Shown piece after piece: positions 12,742 to 25,700 of a stretch of DNA of 64,000 nucleotides (positions are counted from its first letter, which is position 1; each line of letters begins with the position of its first letter). The notes below the pieces were generated by a model. It did not search any database, had not been told where the DNA came from, and worked only from the letters and a program-made list of their open reading frames with translations. Both the position numbers and the translations under genes were made by a program. Origin of the DNA: Cladorhizidae sp. MBARI D1340-BT2 (lineage: Eukaryota > Porifera > Demospongiae > Poecilosclerida > Cladorhizidae); the NCBI GenBank assembly GCA_028752905.1, contig JAQNBH010000009.1:23482370-23546369 (forward strand). Reading direction: 5' to 3'.

Positions 12742-13712
12742 TTGGGTAATTTTTATCTAGTCGGGCTGAACTGGCTTTCTTGGTGTTCGTTTGTCAATTT
12801 CTGGAGCAAAATAAACACGTGCGGTTTGTAGTCGATTAAATATAAAGATTTGGAAAAGGGTCGCCATCAACGTTAAGACTCATCGTCATAAACAAGTAAC
12901 TATACTGTCCTGTGATATACTTACTATATAGCTTGTAAAATCGTATATCTGATGACTACTAGCTAGCACTGTAATTTGTGATTGGGGTCTTCCTTCGCGC
13001 TATTTCTTAACTTCATATTATAATGGGGTGTAGAAGGAAAATATTTCTAGGGTTTCCTTCTCGTCTTACTCTTCTTGTATGTGTAGCTGATCCTTTACCT
13101 CTTCTACATGGAGGCTGGAGAAGGAAAGGGTCTGCCCCACTCTCACGAGCATTTTGTTTCAAGCATACTCCCATTCTTGTTTATCATATCACCACTAATG
13201 TATGTGACCCTTTCTTTTCTTCTCCAAACCCAAAGAGGCAAAGGGTTGACTATGAGAATAGTATTTACCATTAACTGTGCTAATGTTAAAATCGTGGAAC
13301 TAAACAGCTAAGCTTAATTCCTAATCTTACTAGCCATCTATTCTCGCTAAGCAAAATAACAAAATGACATCTGGTCACTATCAACACTTCATAAAGAAAT
13401 GTAGACTATTAACGAATGTAGTTTGTGGTTAATGCACATGACTTGTCATATGACATGTAACATGTTGGTGGGTAGTTACTGCAGCTGTACATAGCAACTA
13501 AAAAAAACACACCCAAAACTAGTATGTGTGGTATAATGTGTGGTATATAAGATATCACATGCTTATTTAGAAGTTAAGAGAATGCACTAGAATGTCCATG
13601 AAAATGCAACCAGATGATTTTTTCTCCTCCCATTGCTCGCGTGTGAGAATATTGCCTTGTGTTTTGTGTATGTTATGTCACGATTATTTATTTATTTAAG
13701 GAATCATAAGAC
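12742..13712 (+). promoter_or_regulatory. Upstream region of POLR3D
   Basis: The promoter is presumed to lie here because the first coding exon starts at 13713, but no element is certain. TATATAAG near 13544 is a TATA-like string about 170 bp upstream of the start codon. TTTATTTAAG just before 13701 could be an acceptor for a 5'-untranslated exon. A short inverted pair built on CCTTTACC and GGAAAGGGTCTGCC lies at 13092-13136. The two overlapping open frames at 13023-13311 have no recognisable domain. Confidence 0.3.
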
Positions 13713-13767
13713 ATGAGTGAGGACAAGAAGCCGAAGGACTCCTTGAACATTATTGAATGTCTTACAG
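13713..13767 (+). CDS. POLR3D: POLR3D exon 1
   Basis: Starts at ATG 13713 (MSEDKKPKDSL...) and ends in phase 1 at the donor GTACTA. The start is chosen because it opens the only frame that joins exon 2 correctly; human RPC4 also begins MSE. Confidence 0.85.
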
Positions 13768-16700
13768 GTACTACTTTATTATTATTGTATATACACAAGT
13801 CCATGTAACCATGGAAGAGACTCTTGGCTAACAATCGTAATATATTATAAGAAGGGTGATTATTAGCTGATCACAACTCTCTCTTATATTGACTTTAAAT
13901 TAAAAAAATAATTGTAGGCTTTCACTCACATTGAGGAAGAGACAATTGAGGAAGAGACAGAAACAATTTGGTCGAAATGTCGCTTTCTGTCATCATTTTT
14001 AAGCTCTTATCTGAGGAAGATAAACCCTAGTATTCCGAGTAATACACAGCAGATACCGCATTTCATGTAGGTGTCTACTCTCTTCAGGTGCTGGAGGAAG
14101 TGGTCTGGTTCGCTTGCCTCCCCCAGAAGCTGCTAGGTGAAGCAAGTAATTATCACTCGGTTCTTTTGTCTGCGTGTGATTTTGTTGAGCTGTTAAAACA
14201 CACAATTTTTTTTACAGGCTTCCATCTCTGCAACCCAAACGGGATCTGACGCTAGGAAAGACTCAAAAGGTATGTTAAAAATATATATTCAGCAGCAAAT
14301 GTGCAGACCATGTGTATGTATTGTGGGAGTGTGTAAAATGTACCATCTGGCAACGTGGTTACTCCTCAGAAATCATTCTGCCCCACCATTCCTTCTGGTC
14401 GACGAATAAGTAAGGATCCTGGTAGTGAAGAGAAGTCCTCTAAGCCAGAAAGATGGACGGCAGGAAAGAAGAAGCCTAATATAAAGAAAGAAAGAGCGAA
14501 GAAAGAGATCATTCAGTCTGCATCTGTGTTCTCTCTAGGACCTGCAGGAAAACCTTCACAAGGTACCCTATGGCAGCACTATTAAGTATATAGAGCCTTC
14601 ACAAGGCACAGTATGGCAGCACTGTTAAGTATGTAGAGTCTTCACAAGGCACAGTATGGCAGTGGATTATGCGAAGGATTATTCTATAGGTGAATCTGAT
14701 GCTTTATGGGATCATTAACTGGATCCTTGCAATGCATACTTCCTGAGCTATTCACTTTCCATTTATCCATGGCAGGGGTGTATTTAGGGGGGGGGGGGGG
14801 GGGGGGGGTCAATCATTCTCCTCCCCCCCTTAAAATTTTGAGAGTTCTAATAACTTATGACTTCTGATCTGCTAGGGTGAAACCTACAATATCCCTGTCA
14901 GAGGCGGCTCAGGGCAATTTGAAAGTGGTCAGTGCCAGGAACTGGGTGCGGTCTGGGCATGGCTTTATGGTAATTATTGCACGCACAATTTCTGACATAA
15001 TTCAATGAACTCTCAGTTGACATAATAACATATCAGGTAACTAATGATAGCTGAGACTTTTCTTGGTTTTCTCTGCCATACATCCACAAGTCCTTCACGG
15101 TCGCTCTGGAGAGTACTTCTGGTGCATCTTAGCATTCCTCATCTGCAGTCACTTAGAGAATTATGCAAACGAGTCTTGATCATCTTCATCTGTGAGAAGC
15201 TTCTCTCCACAGAGCTGTAGAAACTGGAATGGGTAAGCTGATGGAGGTAATCGTATGCACATTGGGAAACATGGCCTTGAGCCTATCATTTGGAGACAAG
15301 TTCTTTCAGTTATGAGTATATCTCGTGCTTGCTTGACTAACAACTGGCCCGTGCTTGCTTGACTAACAACTGGCCAAATGTTTGGCTGTCTTTACTGTTT
15401 CTTATGTTTCTGCAGCTCTACCTTCTCCATAGCTAGCAATGAGTTTCTCAGCACACTCATCTCCATAAGTGAGCAAAGATACTGAATCTTGTTTTGGAGC
15501 CTTCCGTGGGTGAGTATAGACTCTGCTACAACCGCATTGGAAATGGGCTTGTTATGTTGGCTTTTAAATCAGCAACAAAGGGCTAACCAACAGCATTCTG
15601 GAATGAGAGTATTATATCAGCGGCAATAGTCACTTTTGTAGAACAAGTCATCAATGTTTTCAAGAAGCTCCAACACCCAGTCCTCTCCAGGCAAAACTCT
15701 ATCATCTAAGGATTGAACAGTAGCCTGAATAGGGAAGATGTCAATGGAAGGTCAAGCTGCTCTGCCTGAAGTGCTTTGCTGAGCTTGTCTACTTGTGGTA
15801 GAGTGAAATCAAGCAAGCATATAGTAATGGTAGGCAGTTTGCATGGATTCCAAGAGCTTCTGGCTCATTGGACATCTCATAGTTGTTGCCAATTCAGTGA
15901 TTACAATGCAGAGTAACGTGCTTCCACTGCTTTGCCACACCTTTCCTGTGCCAGCCAGCGTGTGGCAGGTGGCGTGATCACTTTCATTTCTGGAAGTTCA
16001 AGAACACTCTGTACCTCCTTCAGACACTCTGCTCGCTCAGGGGAGTTGTGAAAATGCTTCCACAGAGTAGTCAATGTTCTGTAAACATGAGCAGTTGCAG
16101 GAGTTTTGTTGGCAGCTCGCACACAAGCCAACTGCAGTAAGTGGTAGAGGCAGTGTACAACAGAGCATGAGGAATGTGCTTCTTTATATGTGCCTGAACC
16201 CTGGTCCTTTGTCCAGAAAAAGTTGCGGCTCCATCAAATCCTAGTCTAACTATTCTTCCCATTTGTAGACTTTTATTCTTCAAACATTTGATGAGAGTAG
16301 AATAGATGGTGTCTGCATCAGCGTTCTTCATTGGAGCTGCAGAAAACACTCACATCGGTACACCATCTTCCTCCCAGCGGCAAAACACAGACAATTCTTC
16401 TACATTGGTTATGTCTGTGCACTCATCTGCCATGAGACTGTATTGGGTGCCTTTTGAAGACGCTTCAGAATGGACTCCTCCACCACCCGTGTCCCCAATG
16501 ATTCGATGAATTCAACCACAGCCACTCTTGATATGTTCACAGCATTTCTTGGTACAGTGCACAAGAACTGCTTCAAATGTTGGCCGCTGCGTGGTACCAC
16601 CACGTCAACCAGCTTCTCAAATTTGGTGGAATGTGCAACATTTTCTTTCGTAAGATAGTGAGTAGGATAAGACACTTCTCTGCAGCTCTGTCCTGAGCCC

Positions 16701-19700
16701 CTTGGCGAGCTTCAACATTCTGGAGTAGCTGCCAGCCTTCTCGCATGAGTTTTCATTTTTTTGAACAGCTTTATTCCAATTTTTTAAAGGTTTTGTGCCC
16801 CACACTCCTCCAGGACACTGCAGACCAGACATCCATGATGGCTTGCAAACCTTGAAAAAGGCACTATCTCTATCCTCATCATAATGCAGCCAACTGAAGA
16901 ACTGAAATCCTCTCCCAGCTCTTGGATATTTCTACAGAAGTGTTCGGCAATTGGTACACACTTTCTTTGAAGGTGGAGGGCTAGGGCTGGGACTAGATGA
17001 CCCATGGTCAGAGTGGAGGGCTAGGGCTGGGACTAGATGACCCATGGTCAGAGTGGAGGGCTAGGGCTGGGACTAGATGACCCATGGTCAGAGTGGAGGG
17101 CTAGGGCTGGGACTAGATGACCCATGGTCAGAGTGGAGGGCTAGGGCTGGGACTAGATGACCCATGGTCATAGTGGAGGGCTAGGGCTGGGACTAGATGA
17201 CCCATGGTCAGAGTGGAGGGCTAGGGCTGGGACTAGATGACCCATGGTCAGAGTGGAGGGCTAGGGCTGAGACTAGATGACCCATGGTCAGAGTGGAGGG
17301 CTAGGGCTGGGACTAGATGACCCATGGTCAGAGTGGAGGGCCCAAGGCTGAGACTAGATGACCCATGGTCAGAGTGGAGGGCTAGGGCTGGGACTAGATG
17401 ACCCATGGTCAGAGTGGAGGGCTAGGGCTGGGACTAGATGACCCATGGTCAGAGTGGAGGGCTAGGGCTGGGACTAGATGACCCATGGTCAGAGTGGAGG
17501 GCCCAAGGCTGAGACTAGATGACCCATGGTCAGAGTGGAGGGCTAGGGCTGGGACTAGATGACCCATGGTCAGAGTGGAGCTGGGACTAGATGACCCATG
17601 GTCAGAGTGGAGGGCTAGGGCTGGGACTAGATGACCCATGGTCAGAGTGGAGGGCTAGGGCTGGGACTAGATGACCCATGGTCAGAGTGGAGGGCTGGGG
17701 CTGGGCCCATGGTCAGAGTGGAGGGCTAGGGCTGGGACTAGATGACCCATGGTCAGAGCTATCTGTTCCACTATATTCGTAATCACTGCTAGGCCCGTAG
17801 GAAGCAAATCTGAACCCGTATGGCAACTAAGCCACACCCACAATGGGAGTGGCTTTACTTGCTACTGGAACTAAACACACCCAACTTATACTCTACCTAA
17901 TAGCACTGTTTTTGGAGCTACAGCAGGATTCATACAGAACTTTTTGTTAGGGGAGGGAGAGATGTTTGATTCTGTAATCACTCTCATTAATAATAATTAT
18001 AACAATCATCTGCAGGGCTTTGCACAGGATATAGAGGGATTGGGGGGGGGGGGGGGGGGGGGGGAGGGAAGGGATAATGTTACCTACTTGGCAGACTGGT
18101 GTAGGGGGATCTGGGGGGAGGTTCCCACTTTTTACAATCTCTGAGATAGTAAAATTGCTTGAATTTGAACTTGGCGATGACCGGCGATGACCGTTATGCT
18201 AAACGAAATATTACAGAATAAGTTTGCGGTGGGAGATGTGTTTTATTTTTTTTGGGGGGGGGGGGGGGTGGGGGATCTGAGTTGTTGTTTTTTTTTGGGG
18301 GGGGGGGGGAAATCGCAGGACTCCACCCCCCTGTATGAAAACCTGCTACTGGTTGCCAAACAGTCGTATAATTATGGTGTATATGTATGTTTTACTGTTA
18401 TAATGTCTCTGTGGACCATCCAGCGCTTATTTAAATTGTGTATACATTTTGGGCCCTATAGAGTACTCTACATATTGAGGAGAATTTTCTTAGGAACTTC
18501 ACTTACATTATATTACATGACAATGTTACTATATGACATAATTAAAACAGGATAGATTGTTGATTTATTAGTGTTTCAAATGTCCGAAGATACCACTTCT
18601 GTGCTCACTTTCTGCAACAAACTCATTAAGGCATGATTTCAAGTTCAGTTCATCGGTCTTCTCCTTGTGTACATGAATTACCATTAAATTATTGAGGCGT
18701 TGTTGGCTCATTGTTGAACGCAAGTAGGTCTTGACTCAACGCAACCCTGAAGCACTTCTTTCACTCACGGCATTGGTTGCAGCAGTAACTAAAAGTAATT
18801 TAACTAAAGTACATACCTCAGACATGGAACTTCACTGGACAGGAGAAAGAGTCTTCAAGTACTTTATGATGTCAGAGAGAGAATGCTCACTTCTGGTGGT
18901 TCCCAATGCTGTACTTAAAAGTTGGAAATGGGTATATAGTTAGACTAGACTCATTGAAGTCATTGTGGTAAAATTCCATGACAAACTTTAACTCGTCGCT
19001 ATAGTCCACTCCCCTTGCAGATTTCAGAAGAAGGTTCTCAAGTTTAGTCTGAGTGTGATAGCTAGGCTGATCAAACCGTTCTTTTATGAATGCTGTAATG
19101 AAATCAAGACATTCAAAGTAATGCTGCCTAAACAGATTCTTGGGTTCAGTTGGATGATACGCTTCACCACTGCCAGTTCTGAGTCTAACTGGAGTTTTCC
19201 TCCTCCTGGGTAGAACAGGGTCGCTAACCTCCAATTTTTCTTGTAAAGAAATAACCTTCGACCAAAACAAGTCAAAGGAGTCCTTACTCCGAAGGCTTTC
19301 CAAGGTTTTCCGTGTAAGCATGGCTAATTCTTGACCTTCTGAGGCAAGAGGGGTTTTGTAAAGTTTTATTAAATCATCTGTATGTTTAAGGATTAACTCA
19401 CCAAGCACTACACCAAACAAATATTCAAAAGTGGACATGCTATATTTTACACCAATTAACCGAGCATGGGTTTCCAAATCCCTAGCTATATAAGAGCTTC
19501 TTCCCAAACTGCCTGAACAACATCATAATTGGAAATGATGCTGCTCAGTGAGGAAGCCCTGACTGTCCTCCTAGTGGGACACAGGGTTCTAAAACCTGTT
19601 GTTCCAGGCCTAATTTCTGCTTTAATCTTGTTAAACAAGCCTTCTCGCCGAGGTGAGTATTTAAGCAGTTTAGATATTTCAAAATTAGTATCTAGAGTAT

Positions 19701-22700
19701 TCCTCAGAATTTGATTATTCTTGATGGTATCTCGAGCAGCTAAATTTAAAGCATGCAAAAATAGCTCGTGACTCTTCCACAAATTTCTTCCACAAATTTG
19801 AGTAGAAGTCCCACCCCTTATAGCACACATGTTTGCATCATCATCATAGCATTGAGCACGACAGTTATGAATGCTAAGATTCATACGACACATCGCATCT
19901 TTCAAACTACCAACCAAGACATCTGCTTTTATGGACTCAACATGGTCAAGGCCATAGAAGTCTTCATGGGGTTGAAAATCATCATCAACCCACCGAAAGG
20001 AAATAACGAACTGCTCCTTATTGGATGAATCCAACACTTCATCAGCCATCAGGGAAAAATACTTGGCTTGCTGGATAGAACTGGCTATATTTCGAAGAAT
20101 ATGTGATGCCATTATTTTAATAACTTCATTTTGTATTTGGGGACTAGTATATTTATCAGTTTTCTTACTTAAAGGCCAATATTGCAGGATTGTAATGCTC
20201 GAAGATGCATTAATTGCATGAAGTTACTGTCAACTTCATCACCAGCACCACAAAAAGCTATTCCTCGTCTAGCTAGGAATTGAATATTCTGAGCTACCTT
20301 GATAAGGTACTGTCTGTTATGGCTATTTGCAAAGCATGTTGAGAAGATATCATACTTCCAACATCACTAATCGTACCTGGTATAGTGATCACTAAATCGG
20401 TAGCTGCTTTATGAGCTTTTGTGCTCTCAAGTTTGTACCTGGTATAGTGATCACTAAATCGGTAGCTGCTTTATGAGCTTTTGTGCTCTCAAGTTTGTTG
20501 AAGCATCGAGTTCCATCCTTCCAGTTACTGAACCCAGACAAAAAGGTTGAGTCCTGCATGTTTCCCTTCATCTTCAGTTTGTCTAAAATATATACTAGCT
20601 GTAAAATATGGAATGATAGCTGCCAAACCTATATGGAATATGAGTGGCAGCTAGGCTTACTAGCAGAAGCTGCCCCACTGTATCTTACCTGTTTGGATTG
20701 CTTGCACACACGTGAAACAATAAGCCAAGTCTTGACTAGAATCGTAGTGAAGCCATTTCCATTGATGGAACCAAGCGCTCTGAAAAGAGCGGTGAGAGAA
20801 ATTGGTTCAGCCGAAAGATCGCTTAGGAAAAAAAACTAAAGTTAATTGGTTGAGTCAGAGAGGGATGATCGGGAAGTTCAGGATAATTGGGTAACCTGGA
20901 AGCCATGCTGAAAAGACAAACTCTGAAATGATGGGTGTGGTTTCCATGAAGGGGGCGTGTTTGGTGCAAACCTATACGGCAATTGCTGTATAGGCCGGTG
21001 TGGCTCCTACGGCTATGTATTAGCACGAGAAGAGGCTTGAGAAGTACTTACAAAAGTAAGAGCAAATATCCATTTTTCAGAGATTAATATGAGGTGGTAA
21101 GATTTCTTTTGTAGAGACTTGAAGAGCATAATGGACAGAGTTTAACTACTGAGGAGGGAGGTGAAAGAAGTGGCAAACCTACAAAGGAGAGCATGTGGTC
21201 AGGTATGTGTGATGGCATTGACATGGCAAGAAAATGCGTGCAACACAACATGACCAAATAAAGTTATGACACATTGTTAGTGACTTGGAGGGCATTCATT
21301 TCATCTTCAGCGGGCGGGGGGAACCACGACATAATTTGAGTACTTTCTATTTTTTAAACGACTGATTCTGGCTAGTTTTGCATCGTCATTTCACAAAAGC
21401 CCCACCCCATTACATTATGTTACTATCTGTACATCGACTGCAGCAGATCTTCACCTGCCTACACTTACTATGATGGCATGTACTGAGACTGCAGCAGATC
21501 TTCACCTGCCTACACTTACTATGATGACATGTACTGAGACTGCAGCAGATCTTCACCTCCCTACACTTACTATGATGGCATGTACTGAGACTGCAGCAGA
21601 TCTTCACCTGCCTACACTTACTATGATGACATGTACTGAGATTGTAGGAGATTGTAGCATATCTTCATCTGCCTACACTTACTATGAAGGCATGTACTGA
21701 GACTGTAGCAGATCTTCACCTGCCTACACTTACTATGATGACATGTACTGAGATTGTAGCAGATCTTCACCTGCCTACACTTACTATGATGGCATGTACT
21801 TGGCATGTACTGAGACTGCAGCAGATCTTCACCTGCCTACACTTACTATGATGGCATGTACTGAGACTGCAGCAGATCTTCACCTGCCTACACTTACTAT
21901 GATGACATGTACTGAGACTGCAGCAGATCTTCACCTGCCTACACTTACTATGATGGCATGTTGTTAGGTCAACCTAACAAGAACAACCAACTTAACTTAG
22001 TCCTAGCCAAATATAGACTTCTACAATGAACTATGAATAATATTAATCTTTGAAACCCACTGATGTCCTCAGGAGAGGCCAGCTTATTTAAGAGCAGCCT
22101 TCTTCTGTAAAAGTCTCTCTTTTGGATTATCAAAGCTAAGTCAATTGTCTTGTGTATTTGATTATCAATAATAAATTCTATATTTATCAACTGCTCCATT
22201 AGATTGTCTGCAATAGTCTAACATCTGGTGGCAGCCAAGGAGACGACCACGCCCGAGCTACCATTTCGACCACGCCCGAGCTACCATTTCGACCACGCCC
22301 GAGCTACCATTTCGACCACGCCCGAGCTACCATTTCGACCACGCCCGAGTTACCATTTTGACCACGCCCGAGCTACCATTTCGACCACGCCTGAGCTACT
22401 GATCTTCGATTCATTCATCAAATTTCGTGAACTAACGTACCTCGACCACGCCCTTTCCAAATTCGACCTGCCGTAGTTATAGTGAGTTCTGACCTTGCCA
22501 TCAGACCCTTTGATTTCACGATGAGTGGCAATGAGAACGACAACCAAGGGTGGCCAGACGAAAGGCCACACCCATCAAACAAAGAGGATTATCACTCACC
22601 TCTAGATGAGAATCCCTACATTCATGATTGTACGCCTCCTTGCGACAATCTAGTAGACCCCAGCGAGACACCATATCTCCCAGATAGAAACCCAACTCAA

Positions 22701-25700
22701 GATCGACCAAGACCAGTAGACCCACGAACCAGATTACCACCCACTGCTACTCCGACTGTCGACCCCACTGTAGCTCTCCTCTTGCTGCAAATGCAACAAC
22801 AACAGCTGGAGAACCAACCCCAGCAGGAGGCTGCCCAAATCCAGCTAGCAAAGGCACTCGAGACACTGAGCACCCGTCCTATCACTGTTACCAACCCTCC
22901 AAACCCCCCTCGACTCCCCCTCCTCCGTGAGGGCATGGCAGCCGAAGCGGATCTTGCCCGTTTTGAAAAACACATGACGGCCTATGATGTACCAAGAACC
23001 AGATGGGCGGCAGAACTCCGTACACTGCTCCAGGTGGATCTCACTAGTGTCGCACTCTCCATTTCCACGGACCAGGCTGGCTGTTACTCTACCCTCAAGA
23101 AAGCCATCCTCACCCGACTAGGCATTACCCTGTCTGCCCGATTCTCTGCCTGGCTAGAACCCAATCCTCGGACATTCGAGACTGTCTCCCAGGTTTACCA
23201 CCGTACCCTCGATGTCGCCCTTACCTGTCTCAGAGATTGCCACAGCATAAATGACTGTGCTACTCTAATCACGCAGGAAGTTATTTACCGCCAGCTGCAA
23301 CCGTCGGTGGCACAGTTTGTACGTGCACAAAAGCCACTCACAGCACAGGACATGATCCAAACAGCAGATGCTTGGGTCGCAGAAGGCAAATTTGATCGCC
23401 TTACGGCATGGAAGAGCCACACCACTTGGAAAGGTCCTAGACCACAACGACCTTCTGATCGTCTTCCGTATCGCCCAAGGCCTATGTATCAACAATAAGA
23501 CCATCCCCCTCCCCCTCCATCCCAACTACTAAGTGAGGATGTGAACCCTCTTACTCACCCAGGACACCACATCCCGCCACCCACTTGGATCAAGCGGGAA
23601 AAATCCGACCAGCCCACTCGCCGTCCAAAGGATCTCAGCAAATACTTTGACGATGTCAAAGGTCCCCTCTGCTTTAATTGCAGGAAATGGGGACACATCA
23701 GTGCAACCTGCCCAGACAGAGATCTCTATCGTATCCGACATACCCTACCATCTCAACCAACAGTCACCAGACTGCCATCCCTCTTCACCATGGGTACCAT
23801 CGGGGAAGCACCGGTCCGTTTCTTCCTCGACAGTGGGGCAGATCTCACAGTAATTTAAATAAGCGGACGCTAGATGACCTCCATTCCGCAGGGACGATCA
23901 CCCCACTCCGACAGTCTGATGTCACGATTAAGGGAGTCCATGGTCCGGCGACCTCCCTGCCAGTCGTACAGCTCGACTGCAATATCCTGGGACGAATACT
24001 TACACTACCTATGGCCATCTCTGATGATATCCATCATGATGTCATCTTGGGCAGAGATTGCGATATACTCTATGTACTCATGAAGGCCGCAATTGAGGAT
24101 ATCCCTCGAGACGTACTAGTGGTCCAAACACGCCAACAAGCAGCAGAGGAAAGTCACTGTCAGCAACAGAATGCTGATGCTTCAGAAGAACTCCTCGCAC
24201 TCCACCCAGACCTCATCGGGGACGACTTTGACTTCCCTCAGACAAACCTATCCCGGCCAGACACTGACCCTTCCCCTTCCCCGGATTTTGACCCCCTTTT
24301 GCAACCCAATGCTGACTCTGAGGCCCTCTGCATGGACCAACGTAATGACCCCACATTGGCAGAACCTTGGTCTTCCGCAGACAAGGAGAACTCCCCGTCC
24401 GTATGTCACCAAACATGGCGTCCTTCATCGACAATCTACCGACCGACTGGGAGAAACAATTTGGCAAATCGTTCTCCCTGCCAACCGACGGCAGCAGGTA
24501 CTGGACTTAGCTCACTCGACTCCAATGGCTGGACATGGAGGCCTCAAGCGTACCAAGTATAAAATACTTAAGCATTTCTTTTGGCCGCACCTAGCCGCCG
24601 ATGTCAAGGCCACTTGTCAATCCTGTGACCGCTGCCAGAAAATGGCCAAGCATACACACAAAAGAGCACCTATGGTATTCCCTCCACCTCATATCACTCG
24701 ACCCTTTGAAAAGGTGGCTATTGACGTGGTGGGCCCCTTGCCTGTGACCAAGTCCAAAAACAGATATATCCTCACGTACATAGATCTGGGCTCCCGATAC
24801 CCGGATGCCGTTCCCCTCCGCACAACCACGGCAGATGTCATTGCCAAAGCCCTGCTACATATCATGTCGAGATTGTCGGTACCTCTAGAGATACTATCTG
24901 ACAGGGGTAGTAACTTCCTCTCCTCTGTGATGAAAGAAACAATCAAGTTCCTCGGCGTACTCCACTCTAAGACGGCTCCGTACCGCCCACAGTCCAACGG
25001 GGCCGTTGAAAGATTTCATCAAACATTAATGCAGATGGTCCGGAAATCAGTAGCAGACCATAGGGACTGGGACGAACACCTCCAGTACCTCTTGTTCGCT
25101 TGCCGTGAAGCTCCCTGCTCTTCTACAGGGTTCTCACCCTTTGAGCTGCTTTTCGGGTGCGAAGTACATGGACCCCTCGACATCTTACGACAGCAATGGG
25201 TTCCAGCTAAGACAACCTCTACCACAGTCACGGAGTGGTTGCTTAAACTCCGTACAGACCTCACCGAGATGAGGGCTCTTGCTATCAACCAACATGAGAC
25301 CACTCAAGCCAGAACCAAGGCTTGGTTTGATCGATCAGCTACCACTACATCTTTCCACAAGGGGGACCAAGTACTGGTCTTTACTCCTGCCTTCTCTGGC
25401 CACCGGGGTCAGAAGCAAGAGGACCGCTGGTGTGGACCATACACCATCCTAGGCTCTCTCTCCCCAGTAACTTACTCGGTGGACATGCCAGAGAGGCATA
25501 AGCGTACGCGCTCGGCCCATGTCACGGCCCTGAAGTTATGGATACCACCTGTTGCCAATATACTCTACATCTCCACCGATCCCTCTGTCATTACGGAGTT
25601 ACCAGACTACTGTCCACATACCTCGACTGAGCCTCCACAGATTGGACCAACTCTTACTCCTGTGCAACGCCAGGACATTCTCCACCTATGGAAGGACTAT

